Source: Azadirachta indica
Lineage: Eukaryota; Streptophyta; Magnoliopsida; Sapindales; Meliaceae
Assembly (NCBI GenBank): GCA_022749755.1
Contig: CM040440.1
Span: forward strand, 17,657,269-17,721,268
Length of the DNA: 64,000 nucleotides
Direction of reading: 5' to 3'
Every line of letters starts with the position of its first letter. Position 1 is the stretch's first letter. This document shows positions 37,781 through 51,337 of this stretch, piece after piece. The notes under the pieces were generated by a model. That model did not search any database. It was given only the letters and a program-made list of their open reading frames with translations, and was not told the DNA's origin. A program made the translations under genes and the position numbers.

Positions 37781-38713
37781 AAAAATAAGTTGAAATTCTT
37801 GATATTAATCATGTATCTTATATGTACTTTGTTGTAAACTTCAAAGTAATATATAAATCTAATAAGATGTCTGATGATGAGTTTTTCCGGGTAACAAACA
37901 AACTGGGGATGGCTTGACCCCATAATATCTCATTAACTATGAGGAAACTTTGAGTATCCCAATGAACTCAGGCATTTGGGATACATATCAATTAATTTAT
38001 TTAAGAAGTGTGTGTCATCATTATGGTACTAGTAACAATCCGAAAACCTTTGTACCAAAGCTTTGATTCTGAACTAATCCCATGAACGCAACCGGAAAAA
38101 GAATGCCTTAACACTTGCTCAGATCATGTTGTAGAACTCTTCTCTAACAAAAGAGCTAGCCATCCTAGCTGTGTGGTATATGCACACACTTGGAATTAAT
38201 CAACAAAGTTTCAAATGGCAGACCTAGAACATTATTGGCCTCTTTTCATTCATCAGCAGATGTTAATTAAGTAACGCAACTTGAAGGGAGTATATATCAT
38301 CCATTTCTCAGAAGAATTAACCCATAATCAAAGTTATAGCTAATTAATGCCAACCAGATTATCATTTTTCAAGTTTAATTTGCATTGATTTGTTTGACAA
38401 TGTGGTTGATGGCACTTCCAGGTTTCCTTCCAGAATCCTCGTGATCAAACAAGCAGTTGCTGCAGGATGGCCGACCGATATATAACAGATCAAGCTTGAA
38501 CCACCACTGGCTTGAGAATTAATATATTGAAATGAGCTTGGATGGGGACATGGGGTAAAGCAATATTGTCACTTTGCACTTTGCAGTTGGACTCGATGCG
38601 CGCAATTAAAAGCCTCGACTAAGAATTAACCTTTTCTTTTTTTTTTTTTTCCTGGATTGCATCCTTTTCAAGTTTATTAAGAGATCAATGGTACTAATCA
38701 TCACGGCTTTTTA

Positions 38714-38748
<35 letters not shown>

Positions 38749-38792
38749 GGTAAATTAAACTGCAACGAGCGAGGAGCACCAACATATGGATT
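37781..38792. other. Pectinesterase 3' region and spacer
   Basis: The 3' UTR probably covers the first 100 bases. The rest holds T and A homopolymers (30 A at 38715-38744) and no recognised gene. Confidence 0.35.
38715..38744. repeat. 30-base A homopolymer
   Basis: Uninterrupted A run. Confidence 0.85.
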
Positions 38793-39032
38793 TCAAAGTC
38801 CTAAGCAGTAACTTTCTGCCATTTTCCAAGTCTGCACATTCTCGTTCTCGCTCCAAAAATAACTGCAAAAGTATTCTCGTCGCACCTCATTTGGAAATGC
38901 TTTACCGTTTTCTCTAACATTGCCACTTGTAGTACTAGCCGTATTTTGCTCCGTCGCTCCCTCAACTGGCAAATAATCATCATCATGACAGCATCTCATT
39001 AGCGCTTCAAATAGCAATAATAAAGAAGCCAT
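38793..39032 (-). CDS. Possible small protein, 79 residues
   Basis: An ATG-started frame with a good start context (tcaaATGGC). It starts MASLLLLFEALMRCCHDDDYLP and continues with a hydrophilic, Asn/Glu-rich middle and REYFCSYFW. Base composition is higher in G+C than its flanks and no family is recognised. It could be a small plant-specific peptide or one exon of a decayed gene. Confidence 0.25.
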   Translation of the reverse strand: MASLLLLFEALMRCCHDDDYLPVEGATEQNTASTTSGNVRENGKAFPNEVRREYFCSYFWSENENVQTWKMAESYCLGL

Positions 39033-40037
39033 TTGATGCTGGAAATGAAGCCTGAGTCTGGAAAATATACGTATGTAACATTATGCTGATCAGTTAACTC
39101 CTCACGCTTCTTTAATGTTACACGTAACATCCTTGTTAGTTGTTTCATAAGAATTAACAAGTAAGGAGCAATGCTTCTTCTTCAAGCAGTAAGTATTTAA
39201 TTTTATCATAAGAAAGAAACGATACTACAATTCAGACGTGAAATTTCTGTCATGCAATTCGTGCCAGCTGGTAAAGCTTTATGAGTTGGTGATCCAATTA
39301 ATCTTTTACACTAGTCAATGAGCGTTGGACAACCATTTGGATGTATATGTCTCACAGGGATCACATAGGTCTACAGTTAATTTCCAGTTTGAACATCAAT
39401 TACCGGTGACTGAATAACCTTATTAGTTGGCCAATCAAAATATATATCCAGCAAGGGGTTTAGATGAACATCCATTCACACGTTTTTAACCGATCAAGTG
39501 GGCTTCTAGATGACCCAATTATCTTCAGGCTAGCTTCTAAAATCCATCATCCACTTGGCGGCTGTACATATTGACATAGGTTCTTATCGATGGATGATCC
39601 AAATAAATTACATCAAATTAATTAAACGACAGACATGATAATTAATTAATTAAAGAGAATGAGTAGGTATTATCTTGGTGACAGGTGGGATTTATGGATT
39701 ATCATGAAAAAGAAGTGATTAATTGCGTTGACAAAGTCATCGTCACAATTAAAATAATTAGTCAAAATAGACAACTAAGATTTCACCAAAATTGCAATTA
39801 AGGAAATCTACCTAAACAAGTGAGTATCTTAATATAGCATAAAAAGCTTGTTTTGAGTCATTATCATTTTCATTTTCATTTTCCTACCAATAGAAAACGC
39901 TATTCCACAAGCCACCATTGTTGATCGAACAACCCCTACCTATGACTGACTTCAATATTAATATTTGTCATAGTTGGTGAGAGATCGGAAATTGGCATAT
40001 CTCCTTAATTAGTTTTACCTCAGGGATATAATTATAA
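39033..40037. other. Spacer
   Basis: About 1 kb with no gene or repeat I can define. Confidence 0.3.
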
Positions 40038-40864
40038 GGGACAATGTGTTTTGCCCCCCTCACTTTTGGAGAAAAGGAAAACACCCCCTGAGTTTTTTGT
40101 CAGTCCTGAACACCCTCTCACTTTTGAAAACATACTGGATACTCCCTAAGACACTACTTTAAATATTATTTAGAATTAAATTGATTATTTTACCTTTTAA
40201 CTATTAAAAATAAAATAAAATAATTTAATTATCCTTATTTTTACTTTATAATAACCAATATAATTTTATTATAATATTTAAATATTTTTACTTTATAATA
40301 ATCAATATAATTTTATTTTAATATTTCAATTTAAAAGTTATAATAATATTTTAATTCTTAATTAATTTTTTCTTTAAATTTGTTATTAATTTTTTAATAA
40401 TATTGATTATACATATTTTTAAAATTGATCATTTTATCAAAATGGTATATCTAAAAAATTGTGGATAATTAATATTGTCAAAACTCATTGTCAATTTTCT
40501 ATAATACTAATAGTAAAAAAATTTACTGTAAAATTTTTACAATTAATTTCTTACAACTAACTAAAAAATTTTTGGTAGCGAATGTTGTAAAAAATTTTAC
40601 AATTAATATTGTTAAAAAATTAATAACAAATTTAAAAGGAACATAATTAAGAATTAAAATATTATTATAATTTTTAAATTTAAATATTATAATAAAATTA
40701 AATTGATTATTATAAAATAAAAATAAAGATAATTAAATTATTTTATATATTTTTAATAGTTGAAGGGTAAAATAATCAATTTAAGTTTAAATAGTATACA
40801 AAATAGTGTCTCAAGAGATCATTTTAATATTTCTTCAAACGTGAGGGGCTAAAGCATATTATTC

Positions 40865-40865
<1 letters not shown>
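40038..40865. mobile_element. 828-bp foldback/MITE-like element with long inverted arms
   Basis: The left end (gggacaatgtg.tttgcccc..tcac.tttg.ag) is the inverted match of the right end (ctcacgtttgaag in reverse complement, then aataatatgc). The arms stay alignable for ~190-250 bases, including agacactactttaaatattattta and ttgattattttacccttcaactattaaaaata on the opposite strand. Flanking TAA at 40035-40037 and 40866-40868 makes a 3-bp target duplication. That TAA duplication and end type fit PIF/Harbinger-like non-autonomous elements, but no transposase is present. An (AT)n run starts immediately after the right TAA. Confidence 0.65.

Positions 40866-40868
<3 letters not shown>

Positions 40869-40899
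<31 letters not shown>
40869..40899. repeat. (AT)n microsatellite
   Basis: About 15 AT units abutting the foldback element. Confidence 0.9.
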
Positions 40900-41938
40900 C
40901 TGATTTCTTGCAAAGATATATACGCATGTAAACATATTAATTTGTATATATGTTATCCATACGCCATTTGAATTGCATCAAATTGGTGTCTGCATGCAGC
41001 GGTAGACCTGAATTTTGTGCACACAATTGGGTCAACTGATTGTGACACAAAACCAATTTGTAGATAAACGTAATTAAGATATAGCTTTGACATTTGGTAT
41101 CATGTAATTTTCCTAGGTATACCTAATTAAAACTGTGAAATATATATATATATATATATATATATAGCTACTACCAACGTTGCAACATCGATCGATCACG
41201 ACTAAGCTGCTACAATTAATTGATCATGAAATATAAGTTCATCAGAATACCCTGTACCAAGCCAATTAATACCTTTCTTGTGCTATATATCTACACTTTT
41301 CTTCTGACAAAATATATTTCTATGCAAAACCCCTCAATATTGTCTCAAAAGACAAAGGTTAAGAGAGAAAACTCAAAACCATGTGCTAGAAAATTATATA
41401 TATATGCCATTAATTTCGTTACCTGGTCTACACAGTAATATCTCATTTCTAAAGAGAAAATGAAACGCTATATGTATTCCTTTGGAAGTATCCGAAAGTG
41501 TATTTAATTAGATAATAAAGTTTTGATACTCTATTGCTTCATTATGCACTTTCTCGATTATCATGCAACTTTTTCTTTAAATCTACACAATGTTTTGGGA
41601 ATTAATTTTTTTTCCTATACACGTAATTTAAATTAAAAAAAAAAAATCACACTGTAAAGAAGTTTTTAAGTACAAATTATTTTCGTTTACGACTCGTAAG
41701 TTACACTGAAACAAACTTTTCTTATATTATATTTTATATATATAACAAGACTATTATAATTATATATGAATACTAAGGAAATGCTTAACTAATACGAAAA
41801 ACGGAAAAAAAAATTGCCTTGCCAGCTAATTAAGGCCCTATATGCAAGATATAATTAATATTAATACAGCTGCTACATAAATATATATTTGTACCCCGGC
41901 CCCCTATTATTTGTTGGGTCCTACCAGAAATACAAAGA
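40900..41938. other. GA 2-oxidase 3' region and spacer
   Basis: It has a second (AT)13 tract at 41141-41166. The minus-strand 3' UTR of the GA 2-oxidase gene probably occupies the right end. No other gene was recognised. Confidence 0.35.
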
Positions 41939-44594
41939 TTATTTGGCAACTAACGATGCCGTTTTGTCGCCAGCATGAAGCTTGAAGAGGTCAAGACGGT
42001 TATCTCCTAATCGGAGAGAGTACACGGCTTTCTTATATTCGCCCCAGGTGAAGGGCTTATATACGCTCGGTTTCTCAGGCGACACCATTTCTGGCAGAGA
42101 AGTGATCCATGCATCAAGTGGTGGTGCCCCAAAGTACATCATTGACATTCTGGACTTCACCGAATTTGTCAATGCCCTATGTCTTACACTTGTAAATCTC
42201 CCATTTGTCAATACCTTTAATAAATACCACCCAATTTCATATTAGAATTAATTTTCAATAAGCCAAAAAAAAAAAAAGGACTTTTTTGAGTAAAAATTAT
42301 AATACTTCACTTAGAAAACACTTAAAAAAAAATAATGATAATAATTTATTAATTATTTGGACTGTATTTAAAGCTTGGTCAACTTTAGGAGGAGGAAGCA
42401 TATGATTGTTGCTAACCTGTAAGGCATCACCAACAATGACGTAGAAATCGGCGGGGTCGGGTGGAACTGGGACCCATAATCCATCGTGTAAAGAGATTTG
42501 AAAGCCACCCACGTCGTTAGATCGCAAGATGGTCAAGATCTGAGGGTCAGAATGCTCCCCAAATCCGACTCGATTTTTTAAGCATGGAGGCAGCCGCTGC
42601 TGATGAAGTGTAGCTGGTGGGTCCCAATCTCTGACAGGGGGATAGTGATTCAGCCTAAGTAGCGAGTCATTTTGAACGTCTTTGATGAGTCTACTGAACA
42701 CAAACTTGTCTGGGAACCCCAATCCCTCTGCCGCTAGATCTAGAATATCACACGCTAAATCTCTGACCGCCCGTACGTAATCATTCACAGCGCGACTGCA
42801 AAAACAGGTAACCCTCATAGTACACAATAAATAAACATACAGATTCAGATCGACCCTTACTAAAATTCTTTACTTTATTTAAAAAAAAAAAAAAAAAAAA
42901 AAAGAGGTAACCCTTCCCTTGCTGCTTTTCGCAATTCTATTAATTATTATTATTGATGAACACATAAAGCCATCAACTTTAGTTGCTTTCAATTCCTCGG
43001 TGATTTGATGGCAAAGTCATTGATTTCTATCGGATTATTATCACCACAATAAATAAAAAATAATTATCCATATATATCTGGAAGCAAGCAATCATGTCAC
43101 AGGCGGGTGCCTGACCGACTCTGACTCTGGGAAAAGAGAGAGGTCTCAGTTGTACACGGCCACCAAGTCCAACATAGAATTTATATATATATATATATAT
43201 ATAGACACAGCTCAAAATTTATCCAACACAGGAAAAGATTTTGTTAGCTTTTATAATTTCATATAATGCTTCATTCATGTACTTGGGACTCCTCTGAATC
43301 TCATGATTACATGGTAGATTTTTGAAAATGGTCAAGAATTTTATGATGCAAAATTTGAGTGTATCAGAAGCCCACAGCCATTCGATTTTGTTAACATAAC
43401 AAAATTATGGATAAATGCAAATTAATACTAATAATAATGTGGCATTAATTAATTGTGATAACAATTCAATAAAAGTTTAGTTGAAAAAGAATGCATGAAA
43501 ACAAAGTGATAGAAATCTAGAACTTCATTGATTCAGACTGATTCTTCCCCCCAGTGTGTCGGCCCCTTCGATTAAAGGTAGGTCCCAAAGTATCATTAAT
43601 TAAGAAGCATGCCATGTTGCAAATAATTGTTTGACGGTACGTAAAAGCAAACCTCTTTGCTTTTTACCTTGCACCCAGTTAGAAGACTTTAAAGTTTTAA
43701 CCTCCTCGGAGTCGGACACTTTAGTCGGTAATATTAATATCCCTTTATTTTTTTATCATCTCCATCTCTTTCGCTTAGTTGGGGTTGCACGTGCGCCATT
43801 TTGACTCCATTATATTGAAATTGAAGACAAATATTCATATATAGCTCAAAAAATGTTTTTGAAAAATTCAAATGATTAATAAACTAATTAAATTAATTAA
43901 AGAGAAGAGCAGCTTGATGCTCAAATTGAACTACTAAATGGAGCCCATGAAAGAGTGGCGTCCAACTAATAACTCTTTATCAAAGAGGAGACCTATATCT
44001 ATTATTTCTCTACCATGTAGCCGAGCGCACGAAACTAAAACCAACGACGGAAATGATTCAACATTATAATTAATTAAACTAAACAAACCAGCATACATAT
44101 ATATATACAAACCGTTTGATTCTGAACCAAACATATGATATATTTACGTGTATATATTTAATTATTTCTTTTCTCCTTTCATAAAGGAAAAACGTCCCTT
44201 TCTAGGATGCCAAGCATTAACACTAAAAAACCATCCACCGATATTTCATCTTTCTGCAATATATATATATATATATATAGTCCGCTATACACCGGCCCCA
44301 GAGTGCTATATATGAATCCAATTTCCTTGCAAATAAGCAACTAGTGTTACTGTAATGTAATGAGTATTAAACTATTTACAGAAAATGATAAAACATGCCA
44401 CAACCTGCTTATAAGCCCCGCGAACTTGTATCTCACTTTAGAAACATCTAATAAACCAAAAGCCTTGTTCTTTAACTATTATATACTTTTAAATTTCTCT
44501 TTGATTTTATTAATTCTTATAAACTAGTTCTAAACATGCAAAGGAAATTAATTAGCAGATCAAACCATATTGTATGACAATCCTCCAGTACTGA

Positions 44595-44627
<33 letters not shown>

Positions 44628-45045
44628 TTGCGTATATATGCAAAAGAACGTGATGATACCTGAATTTTAAAGGGTCATTTGAGATAGTTTTGGATCTTTC
44701 GGCAATGGAGAGAGGATTACTATGAAGAAGAAGATACTCAAGTTCACCAGAATCACCATTGAAGCCGATGTTTTTGCAACCATAACCAAACGGATTAGCA
44801 GGTCCAGCTCTCGATCGTTGTTTCTCATTGGGTGGTTTTGCAAAAAAATCAAGTCCTTCACCTTCCAGTCTCGATACTATCTCTCTGGGGACACCATGGT
44901 TGGTGACCTTAAAGAATCCATACTCTTCACATGCATTTACAATCTGCTCTGTTAACTTTGGCTTACTGACAGAAAGATCAATCTTTGGAATCCCAACCGC
45001 CCTTGTTTTCTTGGTTCTCATTGGAGAAGGAGAAGGCACAACCAT
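41939..45045 (-). CDS. GA2ox: Gibberellin 2-oxidase (2-oxoglutarate/Fe(II) dioxygenase, C19-GA type)
   Basis: Three exons: 44660-45045, 42417-42795 and 41939-42214; 1041 nt and 346 residues, with the first intron of 1.86 kb. The N-terminus [20 protein letters not shown] is characteristic of C19-GA 2-oxidases. The fold shows [22 protein letters not shown], the iron ligands H210 and D212 (GFGEHSDPQ) and H267 (SVRHRAL), and the 2-oxoglutarate-binding R277 and S279 (KSRMSMMYF). The enzyme 2-beta-hydroxylates bioactive GA1/GA4 and their precursors, which inactivates the hormone in the cytosol. All catalytic residues are present. A (CT/GA)n tract and TATATATA-like sequence lie 110-180 bases upstream of the ATG. 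The intron positions are those usual in this family. Confidence 0.95.
42881..42903. repeat. 23-base A homopolymer in GA2ox intron 1
   Basis: Uninterrupted A run about 90 bases inside the intron from exon 2. Confidence 0.85.
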
Positions 45046-46235
45046 TCTTTCTCTATTGGATAATACGAGATAGAAAACTAATTCAAGAAGACAAGAAGAA
45101 TTTGAGTTTGAAGTTTCAACTCTGAAGAAGAAGGTTATGTGATAATGGCTGGGGTGGTGTGTTATTTTTTATATATACACACACGCACACACACACGAGA
45201 GCGAGAGAGAGAGAGAGATTATGATGGAGAATATTATTTTTATTGTAAGTAGGTCGGTTCTGAGGGTTATTACTCATTTAAATTAAAATCATGTATCGTG
45301 AATTTAGGAGACGTGGACTTTGTATATTAATTTATGAGAGTGTTTCTTAAAAAAATAAGAGTGAAATAAGGAGAATATATATTATACATTAGATTCAATA
45401 TCCACGCGCGTAGTGAGAAGTGGGTTCACAATAGGAGGGAAGAGGCGGGAGTGGGGGCCAACCTGGTAGCGGCTGTTTGTCTGCTCTAATTGGATTTTGT
45501 CAGCAACGCTTTTCAACAGCGTGTGAGCATTGGTCGATTTCATACTACGCGTAATTTTGACCTTTTCATCTTTGACTCGCTCACTGATGAGAATATATAC
45601 ATATATATACATATATATATATATAGCTTTGACCCTACTTTTCTTGTTCTAGTTTTCACTGTCTGCGAGTCAGTTCCCCATGAACTCTACATTTTAATTG
45701 GAAACCGGGACCATACGGTCTTCCGCTATTCCTGGAAATTACAGTATTGGTATCACTGTAAGATAAATTATGTGGTTGATCATTTTGGATAATGAATGTC
45801 CATTAATTATTTGATATGACAATTATTTTATTAATGCATGATTAATTAGCATCTAATCGTTTCTCTGAGAGAGATGGAAGAGAGAGAGGAACGAAAAGCT
45901 GAAAAGAGAAGGATAATGCATTTGAAAAAAGCATAAACCAGCCAAACAAGTTGCTTGAAAGTTAATTGTCGATGACTGGTAAGACAATTACTGGTGGTGG
46001 CAGTCTAAATCCCTTTTATCTAATTTGAAAGCTGATAAATTGATAAAAAGAAAACGTAAGGATTAATGGCAGGAGACATGTTATAGACATTAGTCAATGA
46101 ACTAGCTAGTTAGATTCCATTTGCAGATCATGACTTGTTTGGTAATCTGAAATATGAAGTAGGAAATAATTAATTATCAAAATAAATACTTTTCTAGCTG
46201 CTACAGCCAACAGGCTGTTGTGGCTAAAATGTTTT

Positions 46236-46282
<47 letters not shown>
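46236..46282. repeat. Compound (TA)n(GA)n microsatellite
   Basis: About 10 TA units followed by about 13 GA units. Confidence 0.9.
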
Positions 46283-46290
<8 letters not shown>

Positions 46291-48355
46291 TAAAGCACTT
46301 CATTATTCCTGATCTAATTTTATATATTAAGGAGAAACCACTACCATTGATCTCTCGGAAGTTGTTTATAGGTTATTATTGATAAAAAAAGGGTGGGGGT
46401 TAGCGTAGGTGAACTGTTAAACCAACTATTCATGAGGAAAGACTTTTTTCTGCATGATAGTTTTCTTTTTTTTTCTCCTGGCAATCAACCGAGAAGATGA
46501 TGAAATCATGGGGGATAGGCAATTAATAGTCACGAAATATTGTGTATGATCACTGGCGTACGTGCCTGGAAATTGGGAGCAAAACGCCCCTTGAAGTTAT
46601 GGGGTGGGGGGTCGGGTGCCGGACACAATTTATGAACAAGATCGTATATAATGGATTTTTTTATTTTTTTAGGCACATAGCTTTGCAATCAAGGAATTAA
46701 CAAGACGATAATTTCTTAGAAGGCCATTATACCTTTTGTTTCCATTATTTGGACGCATGCCATGAAATAATACTGGCATTGAACGGGGACAGAATTGCAG
46801 GTAGCAAAAATCACGCGCGTTCCATATAAATCATGCTCAAAAATGTATGGTGAATTCGTAGTCGGAAGTCACTTTCTCCACCACCTCATCAGATAGAATT
46901 TTTAGGTTTAGGTTTTGATATTACTCATAAGATAGATATGTATATATCCTGCACAAAGTGGAAACTCTGACCCAGTTGGACCGCAATACACAAATTAATG
47001 TTTAGTCATATATAAAGAGTCGTATTCAATCGACTGATCGAACACATGCAGCTCCATTTTATTAGTAAAAAGTTCTTCTTATATATATTAAGTCAAAAGC
47101 TATATATATATGTATATACTCTTCAATTAATATAATATAACCTGTCCAGGTAACAATTTCCTAGCTAAAGGTTTCATTATCAAAATGCAGTCGGTCACCC
47201 AATTAAAGACATCATGGATGGACAGTAACTGCCATTTTTGTCTCCTAATTATATATAAGATTTGTTGAAATCAACTCAATGGTAGTTTTTACTTTATCGT
47301 AGCCTTTTATTAACGTAAAAGAAAGAAACTGATAATTAATTAGGGAAATTAATTAATTAATTAATAGAATGCAGCATCAATCCCTAGATTAAAGTACTAC
47401 TTGCTTTTCCCTCAAACAAGACCCTTAATTCCATGGGAAAAGGCCGGCTAGCGCGAGACATGTAGACCAGAGAAAGCATTACATAATATCATATGCGTAA
47501 AGGCATTCATATACTGCCGAGGAGATTTCCTTTCAAATAATTCTACGATAAAGGCATGCATGCTGCTGGGTCCTCCACTCTTCCTCCATCGCCACATGGC
47601 AACCCCTCAATGCCCCAAGTCCCGGCCTGGCCATTCATTTACAGTTTGCCGACATTTAATATATACGCACTCTTAATTTCATTTATATATAAATATATGT
47701 GTGTGTGTGTGTGTGTGTTTGTTTGTTGCATGTTGTTCCCGCCTCTCTTTGTATGATCATCATATTACATAAATATTTGGTTGGTTTTCGAGCATGTAAC
47801 ACGAATATAAATTTTATACAAAATAAATAAATAAATAAATAGGAGCAAACAAATCATGTGAAGCGGTTTCGGCCCACGGATTTTCATTTATAAAATTATT
47901 ATTGAGAACTTGAGTATTATATATAGAGATTATAACTGCGCTATGCGAAGTAAACAGACCCTCGACAGGAAGGAACAATAATCAATTAGCTAATTTAGGA
48001 AAAGCTGATCTAGATATGAGATTACTTTATTGCTAAATATAATATAATTTAATGTTTTGATAAGCAGTTACTAATAAAGCAGCATATGATTAAGGATAAT
48101 ATTGTGGATTCTAGCTTGTCACGAATTATTGAGGTGCACTCATTACATTAGTGAATAAACTTTATAACATACATAGATTATCATAAGAATAATTATATTA
48201 ATAATATATAATAATTAGGAGCAAAGTTATTAACTAGTAATTAACGGGGCTCAAAATTAAAGGTCTGAATAATAACCACTCCACTAAACGCAAGAGTTGG
48301 TGGACCTACGCAGCTTACCAATAACTGTCAAATATAATGATGGATGAGTTTGATA

Positions 48356-48378
48356 ATATATATATATATATATATATA
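48356..48378. repeat. (AT)n microsatellite
   Basis: About 11 units, followed by (ATAG)n. Confidence 0.85.
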
Positions 48379-51025
48379 GATAGATAGGCAGCAATCCAAT
48401 AATGATTAAAGATTAGTAGATTAATTATTACAATGATGTTAAATAAAAATCACAAGTGGACTTTATTATTTGCTTAAAATGATGTTGGAGCAATATCTTG
48501 TTAAGAATAAAAAAACAGAAATAATAAAATATACATATTGATTTTTTTAACTAAGACCTCTTCCGGCCAGCTGTGAAGGCTAAAGCCCATATATATAGAA
48601 TTGAAAAATATGAAGAGATGCATGCCCGTGTATTTAGATCATACATAGAGAAGAAAACTTTGAGCAGCTGACAATCGTTTTCAATTAATTAGATGTTCTT
48701 AATTTCTTAGTAGTGATAATGATACTAATGTTGATGATAATGATAGCAATTAATTAAGGATGACAAATAATTAAAGGCATATTAAAAAATAACATGCAAA
48801 TGTAATTAGTGTAATGAAAGGCATATTAATTAAGGATGTTGATCATGTAATTAATTAAAATTCTTTATATATGGACAGCATAATGACCAGGTAAGCAATT
48901 TTAATCATAACTTAAATTGATTTATCCATTTATTATTTTTAATGTCATTGTATGATGTAATAACATGATAGCTAAGAAAGATATTTTTTTAGTAATTAGC
49001 ATAATATATATATATATATGTATAAGTGTGTGTGTGTGAATAACTATGTATACTATATATCATGTCATATCATATCACTGCAATTTGAAATAGACAGCAA
49101 AAAGAATTTAGAGTTCAATTAATTTTTGAAAGATTATAATAATAACATTTGAAGTCTGGGATTTGCCTAGTAACCCAATTACGTTTGGCCAAATTGTCAA
49201 CCAATGAAATATGTATACGAATTTTTATATTAGCCATTGCTCGATCGTTCTTAATCAATTAAATACTTTCAATATTTTAATTATTGCAGAAAATGAAATT
49301 GAAAACGACTGTAAATTATTGATTAACTAGACTCAACGAGACAAGTTATATATATAAATATATATATATCGTATATGCAACAATTAATGTTAATTAATTC
49401 GTCTTTATAATTTGATTTAACGATTACCTTCAGAATTATTGGGAAAATGTGTTGCGATATTGGTTAATATCCGGAAAACGTTAAAAGAAAACGCCGGCAG
49501 TCGCATTTCTCTCTGAAATTAACATGATTCGGAAGAAGAATAAAACTACCAAACAACAGCAAAAATTCTTAGCTTAAATAATTAATAGTGTATTCTACAT
49601 ATTATTATGACGCAAATACAATAATATTACATAATTAATTAATAATTAATATAATATATTAACAACAACACTATAATTTGCGTATCTGTGTGTGTGAAAC
49701 GACAATGTAAGGCCCAACAAATGTATGAAAACATAAATATTCTGTGTTTATTACTAAATCTAGGAGAGACATGCTGAGAATAATCGACAGCATACCATCA
49801 AATGCATTTATAATTAATAAAATAATCATAAAACAATAAACTTGATTATATAATATAATATATATATAATATAATATAATATAATTATCTATTAATTAAT
49901 AAAATAAATATATAATTGATTTTATTATGTCTTTCCAGTACTCTCGTATATGTTGGAGGCTTGCTGTTGTGTCCTAGCCTTGTACCAAAATTTTCAACTA
50001 GTCTAGTCGGCAAACAAAACATCTTGACTGCTCGATCGGTCAAAAGGTGGTCATATAACTATAACTATAACTTTAACTATAACTATATATATTATATATA
50101 TGTCCCTTTCATACATAATATAAGAACAATTTGCAGACTAAGATTTTCTTGGGACATTTTGTTTGGCTATTCTTGCAACAAAGAAAAATCATATAGAAAC
50201 TTAAGAAGAACATAATTTATGCCGTGTTAATGCATGTATGTATGCTTCTGTTGGTGGGCAGTTGGAGTGTTTGTTTGTACAGCATGCACTAATTTTCTAT
50301 ATATTACTCCAGCTAGATAACTGCGCCTGTTCAGCAATCGACCAAATGGATTCGTGGATTAACAGCTGATTAAAGCTAGCTAGGGAAATTAATTATTTCC
50401 ATTGAAATGATACATACAAGCAGATTATTCGCTACACAATATCGACAAATGACAAGGCGACAACTAGAAACAAATAACACATAATAGTTAATATATATAG
50501 CAGCGCGCCTTAGTTATCTCAATCCTGCAGTACTTTTCTTTAACCATGAAAAATTATCTATCTATGTTTATGATAAAGAAAATTTGGAACTCAAAGTATC
50601 TAATTTGACCAAATGCATGCAAATTTGAGATAAAAATATTTATTATTTATATAAACTTGTATATGACTTTTATTTATATAAAATATTGATGATGTGAAAA
50701 AATTATATTGTTACTCATGTAATTTTTTAAAAATTTTTACGTACTATCATAAAAATATAGAACAGAAAACGATTATCTCAATTTTGTAAGAATGAAATTA
50801 TATAAAAATTTGTAAGTATAGTAATATTGTATTTAAAAAGATGAATAAAAATATTTATTGAGGTGGTGTCAGAGTATAAGAATATATAATTGATCATTAT
50901 TCTTGGAGAAATTAGAAGTCTATTCAAGCATAGGCATGTGTTGCTAGCCCGATCGAGCATGAATCCACAATAAACTCTAAGAGAGTGGTAACTTATACAA
51001 AATAATATGACTTTTGTGGAGCATA

Positions 51026-51134
51026 AAAATATGCTAGTATTTATTCAAAATTTTAAATTTGATGATTTATTCAAAACTGAAAATTTCAAAATATGCTAGT
51101 ATCTATTCAAAATTTTAAATTTGATGATTTTTTA
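51026..51134 (+). repeat. Two direct copies of a ~44-bp phrase, 62 bp apart
   Basis: atatgctagtat.tattcaaaattttaaatttgatgatt occurs at about 51029 and again 62 bases later with one change. Confidence 0.7.
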
Positions 51135-51259
51135 TTTTTTACAAGATAAAACAAAAAAATGAGTTATATAAGTGTAGGATTGAACAAAAAGGCATAATTG
51201 TTCGGTTATCATAATAAACTTGATTTAATTCAGGTCTAAGATCGGCCAACTTGCCTCGA

Positions 51260-51337
51260 TTTCTAACCGCCTCAACCTGCTCTAGTTTCTAATCACCTCA
51301 ACTCACTCCGATTTCTAACCCGCTCAACTCACCCCTA
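51260..51337 (+). repeat. Three tandem 26-bp units
   Basis: Units start at 51260, 51286 and 51312 with consensus tttctaaycrcctcaacycrctcyra. They are GC-rich compared with the surrounding DNA. Confidence 0.7.

Noticed and set aside
49916..50215. 99-codon plus-strand frame
   Set aside because: Low-complexity NYNYN residues from an imperfect tandem repeat; no codon or domain support.
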